Shown one piece after another: positions 43,994 through 52,505 of a DNA stretch of 64,000 nucleotides. The translations under genes were made by a program, and so were the position numbers. Origin of the DNA: Hydrogenobacter sp. GTDB lineage: Bacteria; Aquificota; Aquificia; Aquificales; Aquificaceae. A model generated the notes under the pieces. That model was not told where the DNA came from. It did no database searches and saw only the letters and a list, made by a program, of their open reading frames with translations. The number at the start of each line of letters is the position of its first letter. Position 1 is the first letter of the stretch. The stretch is taken from assembly GCA_041287335.1 (NCBI GenBank), contig JBEULM010000051.1, positions 1 to 64,000 of the forward strand, given 5' to 3'.

Positions 43994-44067
43994 TTTGACA
44001 TTGATAGTAAAAACTGTTAAATTATGTCAAATAAAGTATCAGGAGGTATATCATGAATGATGTCAAA
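43994..44067 (+). promoter_or_regulatory. Promoter with repeated TTTGACAT/ATGTCAAA sites
   Basis: TTTGACAT at 43994-44001 contains the -35 TTGACA; the inverted copy ATGTCAAA is at 44024-44031 right after a weak -10 (TAAATT, 44018-44023); a third copy ATGTCAAA lies at 44060-44067 inside the first codons of the HTH gene. The ribosome site AGGAGG follows. Three equal 8-base sites around the promoter suggest autoregulation by the HTH protein; the site identity is inferred. Confidence 0.5.
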
Positions 44068-44673
44068 TTGAAGGCGAGTGATTACGCCCTGCATGTGGGG
44101 GTCTCTCTAAACACCGTGAAAAACAGAATAAGATCGGGAATACTAAAGGGTAGCAAGGAGGAAGATGGTATATGGTACGTGTACCTTTCACGGGATGAGT
44201 ACGAACATCTCTTGAAGTCTGAAGAGAGGCGTAATGAGAAGCAAAAGGAAATAAGCAACAGCCTTGAGAAATTGAAAGCGAGTTTTGAAGGACAGCTCAT
44301 AGCTACGTATATAGAGATACAGATGTTCAAGGATCTCCAAAAGGAAGAACTCCTTCATGAGATGTCAAGCCTTTATACCCTTTTAGCCGTGAGGGAAAAG
44401 GAGATACAGATAATGAAAGATGAGATGGAAAGAATGGAAAAGGCTTTAAAAGAAAAGGAGGATAGCTTGAAAGACCTTCAACGAAGGACTATGGAGCTTG
44501 AAAGGAGTCTCAAGCATATGGAAAGTCAGCTAAGAGAAAAAGATCTTATGCTCGCAGAAAAAGACATACAAACGCAAAAGTTGCTACTTGAAAAAGAGAG
44601 AGAAATTCTGAATAAAACCGCACAGATTGAAAAGCTTAAAAAAGAACTTGAGTTAAGAGAACGCAAGGATTAG
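44053..44673 (+). CDS. Excisionase-like HTH protein with long coiled coil
   Basis: 206 residues. The N-terminus (about 1-55) KASDYALHVGVSLNTVKNRIRSGILKGSKEEDGIWYVYLSRDEYEHLLK is a winged-helix HTH_17/excisionase-type domain. From about 60 to the end it is one highly charged coiled coil, with heptad-like runs (ERMEKALKEKEDSLKDL, KTAQIEKLKKELELRE). It is 11 bases before the recombinase gene and likely co-transcribed with it. It could direct or bridge the recombinase on DNA; the role is a guess. The coiled coil is longer than normal for excisionases. Confidence 0.7.
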   Translation: MNDVKLKASDYALHVGVSLNTVKNRIRSGILKGSKEEDGIWYVYLSRDEYEHLLKSEERRNEKQKEISNSLEKLKASFEGQLIATYIEIQMFKDLQKEELLHEMSSLYTLLAVREKEIQIMKDEMERMEKALKEKEDSLKDLQRRTMELERSLKHMESQLREKDLMLAEKDIQTQKLLLEKEREILNKTAQIEKLKKELELRERKD

Positions 44674-44684
44674 AATTTAAATTT

Positions 44685-45551
44685 ATGGATAGGGCTGACC
44701 TCCTCCAACTTTGGAAAAAAACGCTGGAGAAAACCAAAAGTGGAAGGACGGTTATCACCTACTTAAAGAGCCTTCAATCTTTTTTGAGACACGTAGAGGG
44801 AGAGGATATAATCGGCGTTGATCCAAAAAAGATATACAGCTACGTAGATACATCCAATCTGAATACCTCTTCTATTCTTACACATCTGTCTGCCATAAAA
44901 CACTTTTATAAGTTTGCCTTCAGAAGGGGATACGTGGATAGAGAGAAGTACTCACAAATAGAATCTGTCATAGATGAAGTCAGGGAAGATGTAGGTAGAA
45001 ATCTCTCCCAAAGGTATCCTAAGGCTCTTTCAAAAGAGGAGGTTAGGGAGATCTTGTCTGCTGTAAGCGGAACAAAGTATGAAAAAATATACGTACTTTT
45101 TTTATACAGCGGAATAAGGCTTTCTGAGTACCTCTCTCTTAGAGAAGATAACTTTTACCAAGACAAGAGCGGTCTTCTGTGGATAAGACTATTGCCTGAC
45201 ATGACCAAGAGGAGAAAGGAGAGACTCGTTCCCGTACTTGGAAGCACTAAGGAAGAGACTTACGCTGTAACGGATAGACTGCTTGCGTGGATAGAATCTT
45301 ACGATGAAAACTTTAGGGTAAAGAGGGGATCTCTGCAAGTTTTTACCAATCGTCTGTCTCACAGATTGGGTATTCCTTTTTCTCTTCATAGCTTTAGGCA
45401 CACGTACATAACTAACCTTGTAAATAGTGGATTTCCTGCCGAAGTGGTTAAAGAGTTTGCAGGTCACTCCAACGTAAGAACCACTATAGACATATACTAT
45501 AGATTTAGTCATGAGAGGGCAAGACGGCTAATAGAAAATTTCTTAAGATGA
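44685..45551 (+). CDS. Tyrosine recombinase, Xer-like
   Basis: 288 residues. The N-terminal SAM-like core-binding domain is about 1-100. The catalytic set is complete: Arg in YSGIRLSEYLSL, Lys in DMTKRRKERL, His-x-x-Arg in HSFRHTYITNL, His in AGHSNVRTTIDIY, and the Tyr nucleophile in IYYRF. The family covers XerC/D/H. It lies in an operon with trmD, a metallo-hydrolase and rimO (4-base overlap with trmD), not beside transposon or phage genes, so it is probably the cell's own chromosome resolution recombinase or a domesticated integrase. Confidence 0.9.
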   Translation: MDRADLLQLWKKTLEKTKSGRTVITYLKSLQSFLRHVEGEDIIGVDPKKIYSYVDTSNLNTSSILTHLSAIKHFYKFAFRRGYVDREKYSQIESVIDEVREDVGRNLSQRYPKALSKEEVREILSAVSGTKYEKIYVLFLYSGIRLSEYLSLREDNFYQDKSGLLWIRLLPDMTKRRKERLVPVLGSTKEETYAVTDRLLAWIESYDENFRVKRGSLQVFTNRLSHRLGIPFSLHSFRHTYITNLVNSGFPAEVVKEFAGHSNVRTTIDIYYRFSHERARRLIENFLR

Positions 45552-46291
45552 AGTTTTTTGTGTTCACCCTTTTTCCGCAAGTGATTCAAGGTTATGCACA
45601 GTATGGGGTTATAAAACAGGCTATAAAAAAGGGATCTCTGGAACTTCACGTCGTGAATCTAAGAGAGTATGCAATCAAGAGGAAAGTAGATGACGAAGCC
45701 TATGGAGGAGTGCCAGGTATGGTGATAAAACCTGAGCCAGTTTTCTGTGCGTACAGAAGTATTACACAAAATTATGGAAAGCCGCATACCATAATACCTC
45801 AACCGTGGGGAAAGAGACTCGTTCAGCAGGACTTTGAAAGGCTTAGTAGGAAGGAAAGTATAGCCATTATATGTGGTAGATACGAGGGTCTAGACGAGCG
45901 CACAAGCGTACTTGCGGATGAAGAGTTATCCTTAGGGGACTTTGTCCTTTCCGGAGGTGAGATATTTGCGCTCGCTTTACTTGAAGGTGTAGCAAGATTA
46001 TTACCAGGGGTACTCAGTCAGCCAGAAAGTCTTTTGTCGGATTCCTTCAGAAGGTGGATGGGGTATCCAGTTTATACAAGACCTCCTGAATACGAAGGTA
46101 TGAAGGTTCCTGATGTACTACTTTCTGGAAATCATAAACTTATAGAGCTATGGAGGCTCTGGCATTCTATAGAGAGGACATTGAAGTATAGACCCGATCT
46201 CATTCCTGATGATCTCACTCCTATGGAGAAGGATATAGTGGAAAACATAAAAAAAGGAACTAAATTTGAAGATTGGGTAAAAGGAAGATGA
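45548..46291 (+). CDS. trmD: tRNA (guanine37-N1)-methyltransferase
   Basis: 247 residues. SPOUT (trefoil knot) family: YGGVPGMVIKPEP, the SAM pocket IIPQPWGKRLVQQDFERL, IICGRYEGLDERT and ELSLGDFVLSGGE, with C-terminal RWMGYPVYTRPPEYEG. Makes m1G37 in tRNAs reading CNN codons, which prevents frameshifting. ATG overlaps the recombinase stop (ATGA) and its stop overlaps the next gene. Confidence 0.96.
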   Translation: MKFFVFTLFPQVIQGYAQYGVIKQAIKKGSLELHVVNLREYAIKRKVDDEAYGGVPGMVIKPEPVFCAYRSITQNYGKPHTIIPQPWGKRLVQQDFERLSRKESIAIICGRYEGLDERTSVLADEELSLGDFVLSGGEIFALALLEGVARLLPGVLSQPESLLSDSFRRWMGYPVYTRPPEYEGMKVPDVLLSGNHKLIELWRLWHSIERTLKYRPDLIPDDLTPMEKDIVENIKKGTKFEDWVKGR

Positions 46292-47199
46292 AGGCTCTGC
46301 TATACATTCTGATACTTGTGGTTATTGGCTTTTCTCTGGAGATGAAACTTAAAAAAGTGGAAGAGAACATCTACATGGTGAGGGGTGTAGATGCTCTACC
46401 TTCTTTGGAAAATGAAGGTTTTATTTCAAACGCTTACGCTGTACTTACACAAGAGGGATGGGTAGTCATAGATACTCTTTCCACTCCTGAGCTATCTGAA
46501 AAGTTTGCAAAAGAGCTTTTACGTATAAAGAATGTCCCGATAAAGTATGTCTTGATAACTCACTATCATCCCGATCATTGGTACGGGGCGAAAACGTACA
46601 ATAATTTTGGAGCCAAGATAGTTGCACATAGGAAACTTCGAGAACTTTACAATTCCGGGGAGGCGAGGGCTATACTTGAAGAAGCAAATAAAAGTTTTAA
46701 AGGTCTTTACAACGATGTAGTTTTAGTTCCACCTGATTTGGTTGTTGATGATAAACTGAATATTCGTGCAGGTTCTGAAGAGTTTGAGTTAATAGCCATG
46801 ACACCGGCTCATACAAATAGTGATATAGTGGTATACATGCCTAAACGCAAAGTACTCTTCGCTGGGGATCTCGTTTACGATCATCGCATACCTTTCATGG
46901 GGGACAGGAATGCAAGCTCAAAAGGTTGGGAGGAAGTACTTCGCAGGATGAAAAACATGGACATAAGGCTCATATTAGGTGGACACAACGATCCTATGGA
47001 GAAAAGCGCAATTGACTATACTCTCGGATACATTACTTATTTGAGACAAAATATAAAGAAGATGAAAGAAGAGGGAAAATTCATAGATGAGATAAAAAAA
47101 GCACTAAAGGATTCCCCATATAAGAACGATGCTATGTACGAGCAGTTTCACAACGTCAACATATTCAGAGTGGACAGTGAACTGGATATGGAGCCATGA
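46288..47199 (+). CDS. Metallo-beta-lactamase-fold hydrolase, secreted (SoxH-like)
   Basis: 303 residues from the ATG at 46288. Signal-like segment residues 1-15 (LLYILILVVIGFS), then the zinc-site motif THYHPDHWYGA (HxHxDH) near residue 95, further His in TPAHTNSDI, Asp in LFAGDLVYD and His in LGGHNDP. It belongs to the quinoprotein-relay/SoxH-like group of MBL proteins, which are often periplasmic; substrate unknown. Overlaps trmD and rimO by 4 bases each. Confidence 0.8.
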   Translation: MKALLYILILVVIGFSLEMKLKKVEENIYMVRGVDALPSLENEGFISNAYAVLTQEGWVVIDTLSTPELSEKFAKELLRIKNVPIKYVLITHYHPDHWYGAKTYNNFGAKIVAHRKLRELYNSGEARAILEEANKSFKGLYNDVVLVPPDLVVDDKLNIRAGSEEFELIAMTPAHTNSDIVVYMPKRKVLFAGDLVYDHRIPFMGDRNASSKGWEEVLRRMKNMDIRLILGGHNDPMEKSAIDYTLGYITYLRQNIKKMKEEGKFIDEIKKALKDSPYKNDAMYEQFHNVNIFRVDSELDMEP

Positions 47200-48458
47200 A
47201 GGTAGGAGTTATAAGTCTCGGATGTGCTAAAAATCTCGTAGATACAGAGGTGCTTTTGGGTAAGCTCAGATCGGGCGGTGCGGAGCTTGTCAGCGATCCA
47301 AAAAAGGCTGACGTTATAGTGATAAACACATGCGGTTTTATAGAACCCGCTAAGATGGAAGCCATAGAGACCATTTTGGAGTTCGCAGACAAAAAAAAGG
47401 TAATAGTTATGGGCTGCTTAGTACAAAGGTACAGAGAAGAACTCAGAAAAGAGATCCCGGAAGTTGTAGCTTACTTCGGAACTGAAAGTTGGGATAGTAT
47501 TGTGGAATTTTTAAACCTAAAACCTGAGAGAGAAGAGAAAAGATTACTTACCACACCAAAATCGTACGCCTATCTTAAGATCTCGGAAGGATGTAACCGT
47601 CTTTGTTCCTTTTGTGCCATACCTCTCATAAGGGGGAGACACAGATCAAGACCAGTTGAAGATATTCTTCGTGAGGCTAAACATCTGGCAGATCAGGGAG
47701 TAAAAGAACTTTGCCTTGTATCTCAAGATACTACTTATTATGGAAGGGATATTTACAAAGAGGTATATCTTACAGAGCTTCTTGCAGAACTTGAAAAAGT
47801 TGAGGGTATAAAGTGGATAAGACTGCTTTACCTTTATCCTACGGAAGTGGATGATAGGCTTTTACACTACATTTCCAATTCGGAAAAGGTACTTCCTTAT
47901 TTTGATATACCTCTTCAACACATATCCACACGCCTTTTAAAGAGTATGAGGAGAGGATACGATGAAGTTTTTGCAAAAAAGCTCGTAGAAAAGATAATTA
48001 AAACCTTACCCGATGCGGTTTTGAGAACCACATTCATAGTAGGTTATCCACTGGAGGAAGAAGAGGACTTTAAGAAGCTCTTGGACTTTGTAGAAGAAGG
48101 ATACTTTCACTGGATGGGTGTATTCCCGTACTATCAGGAGGAGGGTACTCACGCATACCTGCTCGGAGATCCTATTCCGCATAGTAAAAAGGAGGAGAGG
48201 AAAGAGACGCTTCTTAGGTTGCAAAAAGAAATCACTCAAAGAAAGCTCCGATCTTTTGTGGGAAAGAGTTTGGAGCTTCTGGTAGATGGCTTTGATGAAG
48301 AGTTTGGCTTCGTACCTATAGGTAGGATTTATGCTCAAGCTCCGGAAGTGGACGGAATTACTTACATAGAATCCTGCAGAGAACTAAGAGAGGGAGAGGT
48401 AGTTAAGGTTAGGATAACTCAAGTTGGGGATTACGACCTTGGAGCTGAAGTCATCTAA
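47196..48458 (+). CDS. rimO: Ribosomal protein S12 methylthiotransferase
   Basis: 420 residues; radical-SAM enzyme that adds a methylthio group to an Asp of ribosomal protein S12. Domains: N-terminal UPF0004 (VGVISLGCAKNLVDTEVLLGKL, with more cluster cysteines at NTCGF and MGCLVQRY), radical SAM with CNRLCSFC near residue 146, C-terminal TRAM beta-barrel. The N-terminal 'CAKNLVD' distinguishes RimO from MiaB. Its end overlaps convergent fumarase beta by 4 bases. Confidence 0.92.
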   Translation: MKVGVISLGCAKNLVDTEVLLGKLRSGGAELVSDPKKADVIVINTCGFIEPAKMEAIETILEFADKKKVIVMGCLVQRYREELRKEIPEVVAYFGTESWDSIVEFLNLKPEREEKRLLTTPKSYAYLKISEGCNRLCSFCAIPLIRGRHRSRPVEDILREAKHLADQGVKELCLVSQDTTYYGRDIYKEVYLTELLAELEKVEGIKWIRLLYLYPTEVDDRLLHYISNSEKVLPYFDIPLQHISTRLLKSMRRGYDEVFAKKLVEKIIKTLPDAVLRTTFIVGYPLEEEEDFKKLLDFVEEGYFHWMGVFPYYQEEGTHAYLLGDPIPHSKKEERKETLLRLQKEITQRKLRSFVGKSLELLVDGFDEEFGFVPIGRIYAQAPEVDGITYIESCRELREGEVVKVRITQVGDYDLGAEVI

Positions 48459-49012
48459 GGATCAATTTGAGCAAACTTCATTCTTCCCTCTTCAAACACA
48501 TCGCCCCCGTATATGTCATTAGCAACTATAACAGGAAAGTTTTCTACATAAAGCTTTCTTACAGCCTCTGTACCGAGATCTTCGTAAGCTATTATTTCGG
48601 AGGATTTTATACTCTTTTGTAGAAGGACAGCCACACCACCTACAGCAGCAAAATAAACAGCTTTGTACTTTACTAAAAGATCTCTAACTTGTTGACTTCT
48701 GTAGCCTTTACCTATCATACCCTTGAGTCCAAGCTTCAGAAGTGGTTCTACGTATTTATCCATTCTGATAGCTGTAGTCGGTCCTGCAGAGCCTATAACC
48801 TGCCCAGGTTTTGGTGGCGTTGGTCCAACATAGTATATGACTTGTCCCCTCATATCAAAAGGTGGAGCTTCGCCTCTGCTTAAGGCTTCCACCATCCTCT
48901 TATGGGCTGCATCTCTCGCTGTGTATATATATCCGGTTATAAGTACCTTGTCACCTACTCTAAGACTTTCCACAATCTCATCCGTCAAGGGAGTAGATAT
49001 CCTTTTCTCCAT
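48455..49012 (-). CDS. Fumarate hydratase class I, beta (C-terminal) subunit
   Basis: 185 residues. The domain opens with ISTPLTDEIVESLRVGDKVLITGYIYTARDAAHKRM and contains YVGPTPPKPGQVIGSAGPTTAIRMD, the signature of the beta subunit of two-subunit, 4Fe-4S fumarases. Used for malate/fumarate exchange; here consistent with a reductive TCA cycle. The alpha subunit is not adjacent in this window. Confidence 0.92.
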   Translation of the reverse strand: MEKRISTPLTDEIVESLRVGDKVLITGYIYTARDAAHKRMVEALSRGEAPPFDMRGQVIYYVGPTPPKPGQVIGSAGPTTAIRMDKYVEPLLKLGLKGMIGKGYRSQQVRDLLVKYKAVYFAAVGGVAVLLQKSIKSSEIIAYEDLGTEAVRKLYVENFPVIVANDIYGGDVFEEGRMKFAQIDP

Positions 49013-49055
49013 AAAATCATTTTACAATACTATATTATTTTATAAGGAGGGAAGT

Positions 49056-50147
49056 ATGACGCCTACTGCGCAGTCTCAAGAGGTTAAGCTTGTGGATCTT
49101 TTAATTAAAACGGTACAGCTCGGTGCCAGTGACCTTCATATAACACCTGGAGCAAAGCCTTCAGTAAGGATAGATGGTAGGATAACACCTCTTGCTGAAT
49201 ACCCAGTGCTGACACCTGAAATGACGCAAAAGCTCGCATACTCAGTTATGTCCGAAAGGCACAGAAAGGATCTTGAAGAGAAGGGTCAAGTGGACTTTTC
49301 CTTTGGTGTTAAGGACATAGGGAGGTTCAGAACTAATGTCTTCTTCCAGAGAAACTCCATAGCTGGAGCGTTTAGAAGGCTCCCTTACAAGATAATGAGC
49401 GTAAAAGAGCTGGGACTCACGGAAAAGGTACTTGAACTATGCCACAAAAGTATGGGACTTGTTTTAGTAACAGGTCCGACGGGTTCAGGAAAAACTACTA
49501 CTTTGGCTTCTCTCATCAATTACATAAATGAAAACTTTCCTTATCACATAATAACTATAGAGGATCCCATTGAGTATGTCTTTCAACACAAAAAAAGCAT
49601 AGTGAATCAGAGGGAGATAGGGGAAGATGTGGATAGCTTTGCGAGCGCGCTAAGAGCAGCTTTACGTGAAGATCCAGATGTTATTCTTGTAGGTGAGATG
49701 AGGGATCTTGAGACTATAGAGATAGCCCTCAGGGCTGCGGAAACTGGACACCTGGTTTTTGGAACGCTTCATACAAATACCGCTATATCAACAATAACGA
49801 GGATTATAGATGTCTTTCCTCCTACACAGCAGGAGCAAATAAGGATACAGCTCTCCTTTGTACTTCAAGGAGTTATTTCCCAAAGACTTCTCCCAAAGGT
49901 AGGGGGTGGGAGGATATTAGCTTACGAGCTTATGATCCCAAACACAGCGATCAGAAACCTAATAAGGGAGAACAAACTTCAGCAGGTGTACGCCATGATG
50001 CAAAGCGGTCAAGCCGAAACGGGTATGCAAACTATGAATCAATCTCTGGCAGGTCACTATAGGGCAGGTCTCATAACCCTTGACGACGCTTTCAAGTACT
50101 CTCCAGATGTAAAAGAACTTGAAAGGATGATAGGTAGGAGCTTTTAA
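49056..50147 (+). CDS. pilT: Twitching motility ATPase PilT
   Basis: 363 residues from the ATG at 49056, with ribosome site AAGGAGG. Walker A GPTGSGKTTTLASLI near residue 145, Asp box IITIEDPIEYVF, Walker B REDPDVILVGEMRD and His box HLVFGTLHTNT are in order. C-terminal conserved AIRNLIRE. Type IV pilus retraction motor. A longer form reaching 48837 would read antisense to the fumarase gene and is rejected. Confidence 0.95.
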   Translation: MTPTAQSQEVKLVDLLIKTVQLGASDLHITPGAKPSVRIDGRITPLAEYPVLTPEMTQKLAYSVMSERHRKDLEEKGQVDFSFGVKDIGRFRTNVFFQRNSIAGAFRRLPYKIMSVKELGLTEKVLELCHKSMGLVLVTGPTGSGKTTTLASLINYINENFPYHIITIEDPIEYVFQHKKSIVNQREIGEDVDSFASALRAALREDPDVILVGEMRDLETIEIALRAAETGHLVFGTLHTNTAISTITRIIDVFPPTQQEQIRIQLSFVLQGVISQRLLPKVGGGRILAYELMIPNTAIRNLIRENKLQQVYAMMQSGQAETGMQTMNQSLAGHYRAGLITLDDAFKYSPDVKELERMIGRSF

Positions 50148-50149
50148 AT

Positions 50150-51373
50150 ATGCCTAAGTTTAGATACAGAGCCTTTGGAGAAGATGGCACCTTTGTGGAG
50201 CAAGAAGTTACTTATCCGAGCCATGAGCTTCTCGTATCGGAGCTTCAGCAAAAAGGTTTTACCATAGTTGAGGTAGAGGAGCTTGAAGTTAAGAAGAAGA
50301 GGGAGATAAAAATAAGCCTGCCTTTTCTTAAAGGCGTAAAGGATAGAGATATATCCATATTCTGCAGACAGCTCGGTACTATGATAAATGCAGGGGTAAA
50401 CATAATAGATGCTATAAACATACTTTCCGAACAGCTTCCCAACAGATCCCTCTCTGAAGCCTCAAAAGAAGTAGCCAAGATGGTAAGTGAAGGTATGTCC
50501 CTCTCTGCGGCTATGAACAGGTTTCCCAAAGTGTTTCCCGAGCTTGTGGTGAATCTTGCTAAGGTTGGTGAGGAAACGGGAAATCTTGACGTTGCCCTTA
50601 TAAGAGCAGCAGATTATTACGAAAAGATGGCTATGATAAAGAGTAAGATAAAGAGTGCCTCTTTTTATCCTATTTTTGTAGTAGTAATAGCCACCATCAT
50701 AGTTACTGGCATACTATACTACCTTGTACCTACCTTTGCCCAGATGTATCAAAGTCTTGGAGGTGAGCTTCCACTTCCTACACAAATGCTCGTTAATGCA
50801 TCAAACGCTTTAAGAAATAACCTCATGCTTATAATAGGCGTAATATTACTATTTTCCGCAACTTTTAGATTGCTTTATCAGAAAAATTATGCCTTCAGGA
50901 GATCCGTTCATGCTTTTTCACTTAAAGCTCCAAAGATGGGAGAGCTTGTCTTAAAGAGTGCCATGGCAAAGTTTGCAAGAACTATGGCAACACTCTTTGC
51001 GAGCGGGGTTTCCCTTGAAAGAGCTTTTGACATAGCAGGTCAAGTCACTGGGAACCTTGTGATAAAGGAATCAGTAGACAGAGCAAAGAAGAGAGTCATA
51101 GAAGGTAAACCTATGCATTCTTCTTTAGAAGAGACAGGTATATTCCCAAAGCTCGTTATAGCTATGGTGAGGGTCGGTGAAGACACGGGAAGACTTGACG
51201 AGATGCTTGATACCATAGCGAGGTTTTACGAGGACGAATTTGATAGAGCCGTTGAGGGAATGATAAAACTTATAGAACCCGCACTTATGGTATTCATAGG
51301 CGGTATTGTGGGTCTCATACTCGTAGCGCTATACCTACCCATCTTCAAGATGGGAGAACTCATAAAAGGTTGA
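50150..51373 (+). CDS. pilC: Type IV pilus inner membrane protein PilC (GspF family)
   Basis: 407 residues. Two GspF domains (about 65-190 and 270-395), the first with FCRQLGTMINAGVNIIDAINIL and PEELVVNLAKVGEETGNLDVAL-type motif, the second with KFARTMATLFASGVSLERAFDIA and RVGEDTGRLDEML; three membrane segments near 170, 222 and 380. Two bases after pilT; the pair are inner membrane platform and motor of a type IV pilus or type II secretion machine, and can be tied to the gspG at 10.9 kb. Confidence 0.94.
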   Translation: MPKFRYRAFGEDGTFVEQEVTYPSHELLVSELQQKGFTIVEVEELEVKKKREIKISLPFLKGVKDRDISIFCRQLGTMINAGVNIIDAINILSEQLPNRSLSEASKEVAKMVSEGMSLSAAMNRFPKVFPELVVNLAKVGEETGNLDVALIRAADYYEKMAMIKSKIKSASFYPIFVVVIATIIVTGILYYLVPTFAQMYQSLGGELPLPTQMLVNASNALRNNLMLIIGVILLFSATFRLLYQKNYAFRRSVHAFSLKAPKMGELVLKSAMAKFARTMATLFASGVSLERAFDIAGQVTGNLVIKESVDRAKKRVIEGKPMHSSLEETGIFPKLVIAMVRVGEDTGRLDEMLDTIARFYEDEFDRAVEGMIKLIEPALMVFIGGIVGLILVALYLPIFKMGELIKG

Positions 51374-51407
51374 TTGAAAACAGCAAGATGCTTATATTTA
51401 TTCATTT

Positions 51408-52505
51408 ATGCTGAGTATAGGAATAGTGGGGCTTCCCAATGTAGGCAAATCCACCCTGTTTAACGCTATCACTGAATCAGCCAAGGCTCAAGCCGGGAAT
51501 TATCCTTTCTGTACTATAGAACCCAATATGGGTGTTGTGGAGGTTCCCGATAAAAGGCTCTATAGGATAGCTGAGCTTGAGAAATCAAGAAAGGTCACAC
51601 CTACATTCATTGAGTTTGTTGACATAGCTGGTCTTGTCCGTAACGCCAGCAAAGGTGAAGGGCTTGGAAATCAATTTTTAGCCCACATAAGGGAGGTGGA
51701 TGCCATCGCTATGGTTTTGAGATGTTTTGAGGATCCTGACGTAGTTCATGTGGAAGGTACAGTTGATCCAGTAAGAGACGCTCAGATAATAGATCTGGAA
51801 TTAATAGCAAAAGACCTTGAAACGGTGAGCAAAAGGATAGAGAAGATAGAAAAGATGGCAAGACTTGGAGACAAAAAAGCAAAAGAGGAGCTTGAAAAAC
51901 TCCTTTATCTGCGCAACATTTTGGAAAACATAGAGCCAGTAAGAAAACATAAGGAACTTCCCGTTGAGATAAGTGAATATGCAAGAAAAACGCTATTTTT
52001 ACTTACCATAAAACCTGTCCTGTACGTGGCGAATGTAGATGAGGAGGGACTTTTGGGAAACAGCTATGTAGATAATGTGATAAAGTATGCAAAGCAAGAG
52101 GGTGCGCCTGTTGTTGTTATCTGTGCAAAACTTGAGGCTGAGCTTGTAAGTATTCCACAAGAAGAGAGGAAGGAATTACTATCAGCTTACGGACTTGAGG
52201 AACCTGGTCTTAACAAGTTCGTAAGAGAGGGTTACGCGCTTTTGAACCTAATAACCTTTTTTACAGCTGGAGAGAAAGAAACAAGAGCTTGGACAGTAAT
52301 TAAAGGTACTAAAGCCCCTCAAGCTGCAGGAAAGATACACTCAGATTTTGAAAAGGGCTTTATAGCTGCCGAAGTTATAAACTATGAAGACTATACCAAA
52401 ATAGGCTCTATTAGCAAAGCCAAAGAACTTGGACTTGTGAGACTTGAGGGTAAAGATTACGAGATAAAGGATGGTGACATAGTGTACTTTAGGTTCAACG
52501 TCTGA
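51408..52505 (+). CDS. ychF: Ribosome-binding ATPase YchF (Obg family)
   Basis: 365 residues. P-loop GLPNVGKSTLFNAI near residue 8, DIAGLVRNASKGEGLGNQFL, the NVDE in place of NKxD (TKPVLYVANVDE-type), helical hairpin in the middle, C-terminal TGS domain ending KDYEIKDGDIVYFRFNV. Complete. The TATATT at 51393-51398 lies 9 bases before the ATG. Its end overlaps the convergent glycosyltransferase by 11 bases. Confidence 0.95.
   Translation: MLSIGIVGLPNVGKSTLFNAITESAKAQAGNYPFCTIEPNMGVVEVPDKRLYRIAELEKSRKVTPTFIEFVDIAGLVRNASKGEGLGNQFLAHIREVDAIAMVLRCFEDPDVVHVEGTVDPVRDAQIIDLELIAKDLETVSKRIEKIEKMARLGDKKAKEELEKLLYLRNILENIEPVRKHKELPVEISEYARKTLFLLTIKPVLYVANVDEEGLLGNSYVDNVIKYAKQEGAPVVVICAKLEAELVSIPQEERKELLSAYGLEEPGLNKFVREGYALLNLITFFTAGEKETRAWTVIKGTKAPQAAGKIHSDFEKGFIAAEVINYEDYTKIGSISKAKELGLVRLEGKDYEIKDGDIVYFRFNV

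Noticed and set aside
44685-45551. Recombinase as sign of a mobile element or integrative island
   Set aside because: It overlaps trmD; no att-like repeats flank it and the base composition looks like its neighbours.
48837-49055. N-terminal extension of PilT
   Set aside because: This stretch is antisense to the fumarase beta gene; the ribosome site and family start are at 49056.
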